DNA of 64,000 nt from Taenia hydatigena (lineage: Eukaryota; Platyhelminthes; Cestoda; Cyclophyllidea; Taeniidae). Of this stretch, positions 40,340-54,150 are shown piece by piece. The notes under the pieces are model-generated. The model saw nothing but the letters and a program-made list of their open reading frames with translations. It was not told the origin of the DNA and did not search any database. How positions within the stretch are numbered: position 1 is the stretch's first letter; every line of letters begins with the position of its first letter. A program made the translations under genes and the position numbers. The stretch spans positions 15,226,519 through 15,290,518 of the forward strand of contig JADWOT020000006.1 of assembly GCA_036345935.2 (NCBI GenBank), read 5' to 3'.

Positions 40340-43300
40340 TACCGGTGTCGCGGCTAGGAGCGCATACCTATGTTTCTTCTCTTTCTTCAGGTCTAGGTTG
40401 TTAAAGTTATTCTTCTCCTCACCTCACGACTTCGTATCGTCTTAGTTGCTAACCGGGGGAGTTGTGTAAACTGGGCTAAATCTCTTGACGTATTACTTAA
40501 TGGCTAAAAGGTTCGCGCCTAGGTGTTTTTACTACGATAGTGAAAAGTTTTTAGCTAATATTAGCTTGGTTCGAATTGAAAAGATCCTATTATTGGCATA
40601 CTCTGTAAATGAAGGCACTCGCTACTTTTATTAAGAGTGCGGATGGCATTATTTGAAGGCGTGTGTGTGTGGAAGAGAGATTTCCTAGGCGCTATCGTTC
40701 CCGCGAGGTGTCTCCGTTCTTGCACTGCCTCAGCCTTTGAGCGGTTGTCTCAAGTGCTCAAGACGCGAGGGAAGGCGTCCGTAGGTGTCTTAACGACGCC
40801 GACGTTCTGTAACTCGTGTTCGATCACTCAGAGTGCAGGTGACGTCACCAGGTCCGTGACACTTTCCATGCTTCCCAACTCATTCTCTTTCGGCATCATA
40901 TGTGCGCGCCAGCGCCAATTTCGAAGACGATGGTTTTATTGGTGGTTGGTGTGGCCAGGTGAGTGGTTTATGACGTTGGAGTCCGATACCATAGCAGTCG
41001 TCCAAGCCCCACATAATTTTTTCGCCGCTGCGTATAGCATCATCCCGAGCAGAAGAGGCAAGTTCTGCGGCTTATCCCTAGAGTGAACTTCTATAGGAAG
41101 AGAAATGTCTGCAGGTTATGTTCTGCAGATCCATGCTTTGGGATGTGGGGTTTCTTGCTTTCATAAAATCAATTTTGAACATCGGACTCGACTACTTGGG
41201 CATTATAATCTGCCGGGGAACTGTTGCACTTTCACCAAAGGTAATGCTCTGTATGTATTCTACTGGTTGAGCCTTAGCACTCCAAGGTAATTGGTGTTTT
41301 GATGGAAGGGAACACCTTTTTTCATTAATTAATCAACCTTCTAACTGCTATTTTCCACTCGAGTATTCTATCCGCAGCGGATTCATTCGGGGAAGTGTGG
41401 CCATCCACCTGGCCAGTCTGTTTTCACATCTGGCAGGTCTCATTTGAGTCAGGCCGATGTTTTGCCGAAACATATTTATGCCTAATGAAAGGTGCCTCCA
41501 CTGGGATGTCTCATCGGGGTGGGTCCGTGACATAATCTCGGAACAGAATGTGAGTGAATTCCATCGAGTAGGAAATATGACATGAAGTGAGTACTCCTGA
41601 TTGGGGAGGAGTTGTGTAGGTAGGAGGGGGAAGATAAACTAGAAAAGTAATTTCTGTGGTGTGGGAGAGGGTCACATGATCTACTTTCGGTCTAAAAGCT
41701 TTCGCTGCCTTTCCCCCGTCTGGTGGTGGGACCACCCGCGGACGCACATCCGGCCACACTGGGAGTGGATGCCATAAATAGCTTGCCTTCGCATCCGTCC
41801 CCTCCTTCTTCATGGGTGGCTAAAACACGGTATTAAATCGATCTTGGGAGAAGGGATTGATGGATTTTTACCTTTATTACTCCCGGACAAACAACTCTCA
41901 AAAGGCATGCATCAAGTGGGAATGCCTGGTCGTTGTGGTTCTTTCACTTTCGCTAGTGCTGTCCCGATGGAATGCAGAAACTGGTTTTTTTCGCCCTCTC
42001 ATTGAATAGTTATAAGCAATTCTGATCATGAAAACAAAATCTAGCTACAGAAAGACCAAGCATTGGGTGGAAAGTCTCGATTATGTTGATTGAATTGGCA
42101 CTCTCCAAGCGACGTCGCATGGACTCCGTCAAGCGCTCAATGAATTACCGTAGTCGCTCGCGTTCAGGTCTTGGTGTGTAAACTTCGGATCAGCAAGGGC
42201 GATTATGTGTTTTCAGTACATTGTTGTTTGAATGATTAGCTTAATGCTCAAAGTAATATTGAATGGTTGAAATCGTGTGGAGCGTTCTCGCTTCACATAG
42301 TCGCTTCGTTCAATTTGTTTCTTTCCAATGCAGTTTGCCTTGTTTTGGGCATTATTTCCTTTAGAACGTAAATAACCGCATTAAAGCCGTTTATTAGAAC
42401 AGGATTGCCCTTTAAGTGTTAGAACAGAATATACTTTAACGATCAATGGGGGGATTCGCCATAACCGTAGCATTTTGGTTGTTGTCGGTGCTTGTAACGG
42501 GATTGTAATTACAAGGGATCACCTAGTCGATGATGGAAGTGGGCATTCTTTGGATGTGGGACGGCTTGGTGGTCAGGTCGTTAAATGTACCAAGACTTCT
42601 GAATGTGGCAGAAACACATGCACCCGATTTAGGTGGCTTAGGAGTGGCAGATCTCAGTGGGGACTTGTCTTCTAAGCTAATTTGCCAATTACCCTCGACT
42701 GCTCGTACTGTATGCCAGTTGAACGGTTGTCAGAATGAATGCCTTCAGATCTTAAAAATCTAAATCTCGAGTCAATTTCGGTGACGCGCTTTTTCAGATA
42801 GACTCAGCTTACCTACTGTATCATTTATTGCAACTAAAGCCGAATCGAGACCACCTCTTTGATAGGGTACTTCCCTGAATGGCAAAGACCTGGTGATTTC
42901 CTTCAGTGCGCATTTATTTTAATCAAATACTATTTGCCTTAGTGATAGACCGTCGAGTACTAACCATGCAATATCACACCTCACTGCATCCAAATTTCTA
43001 TGGATTTACCACTTTACATAACGGACTGAACCGCTAATTGGCATCTCGATTCCATTACTGTTGACAATCTAGGCGACGCACTGAAAGTGGTATCACCTCT
43101 CGGATGTTGTAATGAGCTATACTAAAGTAGAGGAATGTAAAAGAATGGCTTTTTACAGAATTACGGAGGAGTCAAGATGCAATAATCATGTTCTTCTACC
43201 AAGAATGAGGTCCGAGCAGTGGGGACTGGAGTGGCTACAAAGCTAACCAATATTGCTTCACAAAAGCGCCTCGTTTTTCTTTTGGACATCATTACCTGTA

Positions 43301-44564
43301 CTGCCAGTGCTGACTCTTCTTCGGTCGTAACGAGATGATAGAACTGATTTTGCTTCAAATGTAGAGTTACCTGTGCGGAAAACTATACTGAGGGAGAATT
43401 TATGAGGAGATCGGGCTTAAAGTTGGATAATGTCTCGCAGCGGGCGTGCACTGAACGCCAATCCTCTTTGATGGTAAGATTTGTACAAAGCCAACGTGAG
43501 ACAAGATTATAAAATGGTATCATTCTATAAACAGTTGTGTTTAGAAACGAATTGTAGGCCCAACTTTAACATCAATCTCGATCCGTTGGAAACTGATGTA
43601 ACTCGAATCTGGAGATTGTCATAATAAGGCTGTTCGAACCTTTCTGAAGCAAAATCTCCGCAGACTTAGCTACTTGCAACAGTTATCCTCTCCCTTGACT
43701 TATATTTTTATTAACCGAAGTAGTTGTTCGATGAAATCAGGTTCACTTACCACTGCCACCAACGTAGAACCTCGGGTCTTTCCTGAAACCGTAATAAGAT
43801 ACAACGGTGTCGAATCGCAGTTCATCATACGTGTGATGTAGGAAGGGATTCAGTCGTGGCAAAAAATGGCAAAACGTAGTGAGGGGCGGAATCAAATTCA
43901 TATGTTTTGTTTATCACTTTACCAATTTAAAAGGCAACCAGTCGATGGACAAATCCTTGCAATTGCACTTGCACCCTACCTTTTTGACTGGATAATTTAC
44001 ATCGAACCTTATGTAACCTCACGCTATTGTCTATGAAAAGCAGTGTAGTATGTTCAAAACTATATTTGAAGTTATTTCCTTGGCAACAATGTTCTTCAAA
44101 GAAATTATTCTCTCAATCCGACTGATAACAGTTTGCCTTTCGACTCTTCAAGAATCCTTTTAAGCACTTCCGTAAAGTACTGTTAGGACTCAGGCCATCC
44201 TTCTTTGGTTCAAATAGGCGTAAAATGATTCAGTCGACCCAAGCAGGAATAAGCTTGTGCCTTTAATGCTTTTCTAACCCTCTGCTCAATTCGCTTGTCA
44301 CCACCCATTCTAGTTTAGGAAGTGAAATTGATATGCTCAGCAAATACCTTCCGCTTCTACAGTTGTGATGTTCACTGGATAGAACATAATAGGTGGCGGG
44401 AAATGGGTCATCTTAATGACTCTATGAGCTTTGTCATCCCCTGATATGCTAAAGAGCAAATCATTCTGTCGGCTCAACTAAGACTACGGTTGTATGATCA
44501 CTGCCTCGAATCAACTACTGCCACTGAATTAAAATCATGCCGTAGGGTTGTCTATAAACGGATC

Positions 44565-44576
44565 TGCGCATGCGCG
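44565..44576. promoter_or_regulatory. NRF1-type palindromic site
   Basis: The 12 bases TGCGCATGCGCG match the NRF1 consensus YGCGCAYGCGCR at every position. The surrounding DNA is AT-rich, so the site stands out. No nearby exon was found, so its role as a promoter element is unproven. Confidence 0.35.
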
Positions 44577-47090
44577 AATAATCGAATGAGGTTCCACCCC
44601 ACTTTACATCGGGATGGCATGTCGAAATCGACAAAATAATTGAGTATATCATGGAGTGTTGATAGGAATTCCTCTATTTCGTCCATTTTGTAAGATAGCT
44701 GCAGTGTGATTTAAATAATTAAATGCAGAGAAATCATTGTAATACATGCTCTGACATCTCTCCATGCCTAAGGCAGTCCGATTAATGATGTGATTCAAAA
44801 TCTACCCTTTAGGTATTTGATTAAGGGAGTGAGATGACTCTTTTAGTCTAGATTGTGAGTTGCATCCACTAGAGTCTCGCGCTGGGCAGACGACTAACAG
44901 CGGAGTGTGATGTTGAAATAAGTTACTTGGATTGAATGCTTAAGGCTCGAGTGCAGCACCGTTGGTGCCGGATTCAACATTAATCGTACGACAGTCAATG
45001 CTGAAATCATCCACGAGACCACCCACGGGGGGTGCAAGCGACCCACCAGCTGTCTCCCACAGACCCTTCCTGCAGCCCGCCATAACCGATAACTCCTCTG
45101 GTGGCAGATTTTATTGTTGTGTTTACTATGATTTTGGCATAGTCTTTGGTGTGTGCATGCGTGTATGAATCGTCATTTAAGCAGTTGACTTGATTTTATG
45201 TATTTTTCTTTTATTTGGGTCTTCGTTGAACGGGTGCGCCACATGTTGTGATCAGGTTAAAATAGTGAGGGCCGATAGAATGTGACTTCTCCAAGTCAAA
45301 TTTTTTCCTTGCATGAAGTATCGTTGATGCGTGGTGATGAAATGAGAGCGAGTTTGGGCGATATCTCTTCACAGAGGGAGGTGTGATCTCCTCCCGCGAG
45401 AAAATCACCTAATATCTTGAAGAGAATTCGAATGAGATGAACCTGAAAAATATATGGCAGTCGTACAACTTCAGATAGGTCGAGTAAAATCTGATTTTCT
45501 GTAAAACTAATTTATGTTTTTTTTTTTAATGCTTTTTTGTGTTCACACATTTTGACGTTGAGCTTTTCAGTTAGAGCATTTGGGTCTTATGAACCAGGGA
45601 ATGTTTGCCATGATCTACAAGACAAGTTCTGAAAACGCAATAGAAAATGTCCATAAGCGGAGGCAGATAACATGGCTATTTGATCATGTCATTTTAGATT
45701 AATGAGAAACACTAAGCCAACGACTAGTCGCGTTTGTTATGAAAATTATTCAGACTTCTGGAAATACTACAGATTGAGGTGGATCCCATGTCTTGAATGT
45801 AGAGTTAAGTCGTTTTTAAGTGAACACTGAAATTAAGTGTAAAAGTCAGCATCTTCATCCACATAACACGCTGGAAATAGATGCTGCTGGACTCATACCT
45901 TCACGCAGTGGAGCAGCGCAATGTCTAACACTGAACCTGCCAACAAGTACACATTTTTTTAAACACTTTTATCTATTTACAGTCAAAACAGCAGTGGGCG
46001 GGAACAGTACAGTGTGGAAAGGGGGAAAAAGTCCAACAACAGGTCCTTTGACCACCAACGTTGATGACTCCTGTTCGACGCGAGACGGCTAGACACACAC
46101 TGGCTCGGTCGGGTATCGGCGCTTCCTCTTTCTCCACCTCATTCCATCCGAACGCTCACGGGTGGTCCCTTTGTATCAATTAATTTTATGACGGACTGGT
46201 GAGGCGGCCGCTTAGACGATGCAGTTAGGGCAGTAGAACTGGACAAGGGACAGTGAACCTACAGCTTCCGACCGTTGCCATTAGTTGTGTTTTCAGGCTC
46301 ACAAGTGGACGTGAATAAGAATCTTTCCAAGTGCAAAATTGCCGTTTCAAAGAGCAGTGAAATTCGGTAACTAATTTGGCTTCGACTTCATGATCCCTGA
46401 ACGTGTTGTTGGGCTTGAGTGGTGGAGTGATTAGAATAGTCTCAACAACTAGATGAGTAGTTTTTTTGGGATAGAAATAATTGAAACAATTTTAACTTCG
46501 TTAAGACAGCAAGTAGCTTTTGCCTTCGGATGCAATTGTAATAGGCTCAACTCCATTTAAGCAATCATTACCATAAAGCAAATCGGACTTCGATGGGGGC
46601 CAACTTGAAAATGTTATTCGAAGCAAGTCATAATGAGAAAATGTACTGGTTTACCTAGCACTCTGGGTAATTGCATACAGAAGGTATTATCTTAGTCACT
46701 TGAAGCTGTTTCACCGACATGGAGCATTGCCAAGGCACTGGGCTCCTGGCAACTACCATGTTAACGAAATAGCAACACTCACACAACTAATCAGACATTG
46801 TAAATTGGCAAACACAACTGTGCATATTATTTAACGAGGAGGTTCCCCGCACGAGAGGCCACTCTCGTGCTAGGTGGTATTTGACCGTGATTGCATAACG
46901 CATGGACACGTCTAATGGAGTGCGAACCGTAAATTACCAGCACACCTCTGCCCCGCCACATACTTCTTCCTCTTCTATAACATTTTACACCTGCGTGTCT
47001 GTGCATGTTGTCCTCTTGTCGACACTGCACCATCTGGGTGGTCGCTGCTGGCGGAGCAAAGGTCAGGGGTCTGCCACCGTCAGCCTCACA

Positions 47091-47126
47091 CCCCTTCCTC
47101 CCTCCTCCCTCCTCCTTGCGCGCGCA
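47091..47126. repeat. Pure pyrimidine tract followed by GC alternation
   Basis: Positions 47091-47117 are 27 uninterrupted pyrimidines on the + strand (CCT/CCCT units), followed by GCGCGCGC at 47118-47126. Such tracts can form triplex and Z-form DNA and are common near animal promoters. No gene start was located here. Confidence 0.7.
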
Positions 47127-50100
47127 CCCACCCTGTGTATTTGCTGCTATCAGCAGCGCCGGTAGATACTGCTCCTATCGCTCCCCCCCTTTCACTGACT
47201 CCTCCTCCACCTCCTCTCATCCTCTTCTCCGCCACGCTACATAGCAGACGGGACCTCACAAGTCGCAGGAAATGTCATCAAGTCAGGCTATTCAAGTCTA
47301 ACACTACCACCTGTCTCCCACGCGCCGTTCGTGTGCGCATTCCGGACGAATTTTTCTAAATTTAACTAATATCCACCAAGATAATCAAACCGAGAGGCAC
47401 CACAGTTTGCCAGCTGATGTGTCATCGAGGAAGGAATAGGTTTCTTACGGGATTTTATTTCGTGCCACCATTGAAAGTTTAGTCCTAAATCACAAACAAA
47501 CTGCTAACCCTATCAAATTACTCAGACGGAATTCATGGTGTTGCGGTAAATCGGTAAAAGGGTGTTGCTCGTTAAATTCGTACCTCAAACAGGGGGTAAA
47601 TTGTGCGGTCTATTGGTTTCTACCGCGTTCTCAATGAATAGGGCAAGCACTTCTACCATCCCAGAAGTTACAAGTTACTTGCGTGGAAGGCAATGGATTG
47701 ATTCGGGCATCGACTTAATGCAGGTGAATAGTCGACATGTGTCAAATTTCATCAAAAGCAAATGTGATATCCGGGATTAATGACTGGAAGGAGTAATTCA
47801 ACTTCTTATCTATCCCTTCTCTGATTGTGAAAGCCTTCATTAATTGCCCTTTCCCATCTTAAAATCCTTTCCAATCATACCTGTTAACGATTAACTGAGA
47901 TCAACTTTATGTTCCCACATGCTCTAAAAATTGCATGAGAACGCTCAAATCTCAGCGCTTAGGTTGCTTGTATTTCAGACAATGTAAAGAGGAATCATAG
48001 AATCCTAGCTCATATTGTGACCTCAAACATTCATCACCGATTAAGAAAAATTTTGTAAAGGAAGGTCTTTAAATATTCATGTCATCTTCAGAAGCACTGA
48101 AGGGAATATCCGACTAACTATACTCCTAGGAATTTTACCATGTCCGAATCACGCTTAGCGATCCTTAAAGTATCCAAGCAATTTAGTACATAATGGAAAT
48201 CTCAAAAGTTTGCGTCTGTAAAGAACATTTCAGCAGGAGTATCAAGCCTTGAAAATCACTCCTAAATTGTACTCAAACCACGGACACCATTAAATTGTGG
48301 TTGCGTTGAAGGATTTCTAAAAATCTGTACGATTTTAGCCTATGATATGCTCTACAAATTAGCTGTTTCACCATCGAAGTTAATAACCAGAGCCGCAAAA
48401 TACAAATGCCGTCCTTCGAGTGTGTTCATAAAGCATGGCTGGGGATCATAAATCAAGTGGGATCTCTAATGGCATATTTGCACAGCAGAGACCCACCTGA
48501 AGGTACGGATGAGTGACAAATGTGGTTACACACCCATAAGTAGATCGTATGTCCGTCCATAAGTCACGCCCACACTGCGATGCGATGTTTCTCTCGAAGA
48601 CGATATCATTCCCCTAGATAAATGTTCGCACAATAAACTAACTTTGCCCCTCGGCTTGTGTACAAGAAAAATTGTGCTACCAGATCGTAAAACGGAAACA
48701 TCGAAGAAGTTTCACACTCTTTTTGTGATACACCAAGAGATGTGGCCTTTTACGTACTCTTTTTTGACACAATAGCTGATCAGATGAGTGACTTATACCA
48801 CAATCCCAGCTGAATCAAATGCCTTAATCAATAGAATGCAGGAAATACTTATTTTTCCTACCAAATTAACAAAGTAGCTCGGAAAATCAAGATTTTAGTG
48901 AAGATACTTGTCAACAGCCAAGCATGGTAGTAGTTTTAAGACTATCACCACAGTAGGGCAAAGAATGCTGACTTCGTCAACAAGGAGGAATCCTAACAGA
49001 GCGACATCGCACCAATCACGTTTTGTGGCTAGTCAGAAGGAGGAGCGTGAGTAAACGAACTGATAAGCTCAAGCATGCACACGGACGCATGGACTGCATT
49101 GAAAGAGGAATACGCACTCTCTATTGAAGTAGTCAAGAGCCGATGACCAGTGCAAGTAGGCTCAATTACCAGCCAAACCTTTGCCTGCCTCAAGTGGTGA
49201 ACAGTGCAGCAGTTCATTTAACAACTTCACTTCCTCAATTAAGTTGTGAGGTGTGCGATATGCTCCAAGCGCTGCGCGATAGCAAGCTCCCTGAGCTCAG
49301 TAGCATCGAACACAGCAAATTGGCTACTTACAATAAATTCGCTCAAGTTAAGAGAAAAACAGTTCATCTCTAGGTCATAGTTGCACCAGCCGTTCTTTGT
49401 TTTGATGGAAATCGTTCGATTTAATCAGATATAGCAATTGCATTTCCGTAGTAAATAGTTCATCCACTTAATAATCACTCGATGTGATTGCAAATGATGT
49501 GAAAGATTTTTCTGAACTTAAGTTCTAATGTAATTGATCGTAGTCAATATTTTTCACTTCTTCATTCGATTGTTATACTGAACTCTCAGGACTTTATTCT
49601 TCCAAAATGTGTTTGAAAGACGTCTTGATAAAATACCATTTGGACTGGAACGAAGTTCATTTTATTGCTACCATCACAATGTACTGAAAAGGACTCACTT
49701 AATGCGTTGTCTCGCCGTTTCTCGAACCTTTGACCAGAGAACATTCCTGCTAACAATTGGAGCTATTTTTACCACACGTAGAAAACTATATTGGGCAATC
49801 GATGCAACAACAGCAGACCTTGCATTTTACTAGATTTGCCTACTTTTGAAGTAACAACCTGGAACATAGATGTCGGCATCATAAATGATCGCATGAGTTG
49901 GCCTAAAGCAAGTTTGTGCAAACCACGAACCCTTTTTTGCTCTCAAATGTCAATGGTCCCACCAATTTTTAGCTCAGAATGAGTTAGTAGTTAGCCGCCT
50001 TATACACAAAAGTTGAGTATGTTGCTTGTTTTCTGTACATGATTAAATTTAACACAATTCAGTGGCAGTTATCAAGTTGGCTCTCTGACCCAATCCCCAC

Positions 50101-53100
50101 ACCAGTCAGAAAGGGCGTCTTGCAATAGGGTTGGCACAACATTTCCTTGGGTTAGATGAGCTTAATACAGCACCCTAATTACAGCAGCATCCTTCCTTAG
50201 AAATTCCCGTAAGCTTTGAAGACGGTTATTTTATGAACTCGCATTGGCCAAGAAGTATCATGGCAAGACATTCAAAAAGCAGGTCCACTGATGCATTATT
50301 GTGCGATGTATTTGGACTATAACACAAAATATGTCACAGCTCCCACAACTTCATTCATGCATATTTTGTGTAAAAAACACAAAGCAGGTTTTCATCGAAC
50401 AGCCTAATTTTCACCATTGCGCTGCATGCTGGAAACAAATGAAATACTTGTAACGTCAAAAGTGAGCTACAACCCAGCAGTAAGTTCTATAGGAATAGAA
50501 GGTCAATCCACAGGCGGAAATACTTCCGCTGCAGGCTACTAATGAAGTGGAACCACGACTCTCGCCCGTGCATGGTGAGGTGAATGCTATTTTTCTGCCT
50601 TAACAATCCAAGTTACGGAAAGTTTACCAGTTCTTCACCCTAATATTGCGAGTGGTTGTGTAAATTTAACCCCGAAACGGTGACTACTGACTGCCAATGA
50701 CGGTTTAATGGCCTGTTCATTGGGGAACTCCGTAGCCAAAACATTCGCCCAAATTTAAGGAAATCCAGAGAATTTAACTCCATCACCGAGAATGCCTATT
50801 CTCTTCTGCCATCTTCGGTCGATTCTCGTTGCACACTATCATCTGCTTCTGAGCTCAAAAAGCAAGCAGTTCTTGAACCTACAGCAGGAGTTAAAAAATT
50901 TGGCCTTAGCAAAGCAATTAGTGGAGAATTCATTCGTTCGCATCTCCAAATTGGAGACGTTTAGGAAGAATGCATTGACCTTTTGCGCGACAACTAGTCC
51001 CATTTGATCCTGCACGATACCTTGGAGTTTACCGCTCTTGACGCAAAAATGTAGTTAATAGACTCGCTGCAAGGAGGAAAAGGTGCAGGCTTTCATTGAG
51101 TTGTGACCACATTTCTTGGCACTTGCAATTTCATTCGCCTCACAAAATGCACCAGCCAATGAGTGCAAAAGGATTTGAATGAGGAAGGAATTTCCCACAA
51201 AAAACTTGCAAACAACTTTTGTCGCATTTAGTAACGATGCTATTCCTTGACACAGTATTTCATCTTGCCATCATACAAGCCAAGGAAATTTTACGCTTGT
51301 TTGAGCGTCAATTGTGCCGTGAACCCAGGTATATTTATGCATAACCTTTTGTAACATGTAATTTAAGAGGTGTCAGTAACGCGAGTAAGCACCAGAAGAA
51401 TATGTTTTGATTAAAGAAATTCTGATTGCCTTCACAAAACATCAGAGTTGGAGCGATTTTTATTTTACCGAAATTATTTGAAGGAAGTTGAGGACAATTA
51501 TGAGGCAGAAGGTAGTACTCAGTACCTACCTCTACCTTAGCCTCGCCTGTTGGCTTGAAATTGATGTGTGCGCCCTGCTGCATACCAGTGGAGAGACATT
51601 GGGCGTACGAAGTGTTTGCATTCCAAATTCCCCATCAGCAATGATGAAAGCAGCAAGCAAAATGACCACACATCTTCAAACACACCAACTCACGGCATAC
51701 TCCGACCGTAGTGCAATGTCATCATCAAGCCATATTCACAACCTCTTTTCTTATAAGTGAGACAAATTCCTTGCTGCGCCTTACTGAACAACTTCGAAAT
51801 GCTCAAAGTTCAACCATCCAACACACGCAAGGATTAAAATTAAAAGTACCAAAGTTGAAAAGATACGGTAAATGAAGCAGATGGGTCTATTAACCCAGAT
51901 CGTCAAAACAAAGGACAGGAGGGTCGCCTTTTTTAGCTAAATCGGCATCTTCAGCAAACAATATTTGCTTCTCAATGCAATAATAAGGTCGCCGTCTGCT
52001 CTGATGAAGTAATTATTTGCCTTCTGAATTTCGAAGTCTAGGGCTTGAGTTGTCCATTGCGAGCCGCCTTCTACGCCACCAATGCCCTTACTTCACACAT
52101 GGATTGACTGCCTTAAATCACGAATAAGTGAAGTGCAGCGAAATTTCGAATCCATTTTGAAATCGTTTGTTTTCGACTTGGAAAACGACGAAATGAGGAT
52201 ATAAAATTGTGGTAATGTCTTCTCTATGACAAACTCCTAGAGAAAAAACTGAGTACTCACTGAACCAACTCTTCATTGTTTAACTTCGCTTGTTTTTTGG
52301 CGGCCTTCTAACAACCTCAGTCATTCCATCAAATTATTCCTCTTTCCTTCTATCTATTTAATTGTTAAGTTTATACCCAAGAGAAGATTTTACGCCGCCA
52401 GGGGCTCAAATTACGTTCGCGGTCGAACTAGTGCAGGATGCTTAAGCATATGAAATGATATTTGGCCTTCTCAGTAGTTGGCAGAACTGGGAAGGGATTT
52501 GGGCGATCTTTCTCCAATGTTATCAAAACAGCATTGGTAAAATAAACATCACAACTTAAGAGTGTTTAGAGGGAAATGCAACTGTTTGAAAGCTTCGAGT
52601 AGATCCCGGACAAATCGCGTCGTCGCAATATTCTGTTGCAGTGTCCTTTTAACACGCTAAAGGACTATACTTTGTGAAGTGAATAAATTCCATTACTTCA
52701 ATTACGTCGTAACTCGGTTATTTGGTGGAATCACCAATTATGCTAATCACAGGAGGAATCGTTTTAGGCAACCTCAATGATGCACCTTTGAAAGTATCAT
52801 CTGCGTTTGGCTAGGCGCCGACAGTATATTCTTCTTTTGTGTAGTCTATAGCAACCACGCATAAATTCGCGATTTACAGGACTAAGGTAACTAGAAATTT
52901 CAGCACATTTATTTCGATTTCAGTCTGTTAACTCCAAGAGCACACAGAACCTAGCATGATGAAACATTAAACAACAAGGGAGGCAACGAAGTTAAGGTTA
53001 AAAATTTTTATTAACAGTCCAGTTGCCACAAATTAAGAATTTATGTGTTTATATTTTGTGCTGCATAAACAATTATTTAGCCTTGAAAACATAAAAATTA

Positions 53101-53715
53101 TAGCCTAAGCTCGGTTACGTTAAGGATTATTCAAACTGCTTTATTTAGACCATTGTGCAAACTGTTGCAAAGCACTAAAATTAACATATTGGCTACTAGC
53201 GTCACGTATATGTGACAGTTCTGGCGTTGAGTTTGCCATGGGGCTCGCTATCAATTCGTAAAGTGTGTCGCAACCGGATTAGTTGATTTAAAGTAGTAAA
53301 GTAGATGTAAAACATACCCAGTATGAGGGTAATAGGTGGTTTCCGTTTCTTGAGTGGCAATTGAGTTGATAAAAAAGAATAATGGTAGTCGTTGTCATAC
53401 CATCATCTAAATTATGATGACCCACTGTGATAGCAAACATGTTGGGACTTGATATTAACTCATGACTTAGGCTCTTGGTTAGCTGCTTTGGGTCAGATAG
53501 GACTAATACAGCTTCTGAGAGAAATAAATTTCTGAAATGGAAGAAAATAAAAAAATTTACTGGCAACTTTGGCCAGACTAGACTATTCGACCTCTCCTCA
53601 AACTCCCGCTGATGGCTGAAGACACAACGCGTACCCACACAAACCCACACCTGCGAATAGATGCATAACAGAAGGCATCAAATCATCGCCGCCGTGTGCG
53701 CATGCAATCCTGGAC

Positions 53716-53745
53716 GCACGCACGCACACGTGGGTGCGTGCGTGC
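53716..53745. repeat. Perfect 12-bp inverted repeat (GCAC/GTGC)
   Basis: The left arm at 53716-53727 is three GCAC units and the right arm at 53734-53745 is three GTGC units. They are exact reverse complements with a six-base ACGTGG loop. The element precedes the CTG microsatellite by about 30 bases. Confidence 0.85.
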
Positions 53746-53771
53746 AGACGGCATGAGTGTACCCCTGCGGG

Positions 53772-53774
<3 letters not shown>

Positions 53775-53809
<35 letters not shown>
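53775..53809. repeat. (TGC)n / CTG trinucleotide microsatellite
   Basis: Thirty-five bases of uninterrupted TGC, about 11.7 units. The tract lies 340 bases before the likely start codon of the downstream secreted-protein gene and is probably outside the coding sequence. Confidence 0.95.
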
Positions 53810-53810
<1 letters not shown>

Positions 53811-53950
53811 GTTGTGGTAACCCACTGACATGCACACACACTCAAGCACGCTGTGCGAATACGTTCGCTGTCATGCCGACTACAGTACAGTGCGAAGGCA
53901 CGCACGCCTTGGTGCGCTTACACGCGCACGCATACACATTTGCACACGCG

Positions 53951-53983
53951 TACACACACACACACACACGCACACACACACAA
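53951..53983. repeat. (CA)n dinucleotide microsatellite
   Basis: About 32 bases of alternating A and C with a single CG interruption, inside a longer CAC/CGC-rich segment (53830-53990). Confidence 0.9.
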
Positions 53984-54061
53984 ATGCGCTGATGTCCCAG
54001 CAGCTGGCACACTCACCCCAACAGCTCCTCGTCCTTCTACTGCTTCTGTTATCTCGCAAAG

Positions 54062-54098
54062 CCTCCTCCTCCTCCTCCTCCTCTTCCTCCTCCTCCTC
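54062..54098. repeat. (CCT)n trinucleotide microsatellite
   Basis: Thirty-seven bases of CCT units with one CTT interruption, about 50 bases upstream of the ATG at 54151. It reads as poly-Ser in the frame of the downstream gene, but a start at 54151 would leave it in the 5' UTR. Confidence 0.92.
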
Positions 54099-54150
54099 GA
54101 TTATACATGACGGTGGCAGAAGACGCGTCCGCCTGCCGGAGGTCTCTGTG

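Larger units (their letters stand above)
40340..54150. other. Long gene-poor interval
   Basis: About 13.8 kb with no gene I can support. Short ORFs occur (for example 40637-41086, +, 149 codons), but none has a recognisable domain or a set of consistent splice sites. Landmarks are an NRF1-type palindrome at 44565-44576, a GC-richer patch at about 44990-45110, a pyrimidine tract followed by GC alternation at 47091-47126 within a C-rich region (46920-47350), and microsatellites at 53700-54100. Much of the right end probably serves as upstream region of the gene starting at 54151. Confidence 0.5.

Noticed and set aside
40637..41086. A 149-codon + strand ORF after CARS1.
   Set aside because: No domain, no signal peptide, no splice partners and a composition like its surroundings; probably a chance ORF.
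49143..49373. A + strand ORF with a CEVCDML segment resembling the start of a saposin domain.
   Set aside because: A saposin fold needs six cysteines and this ORF has too few; no partner exon was found.
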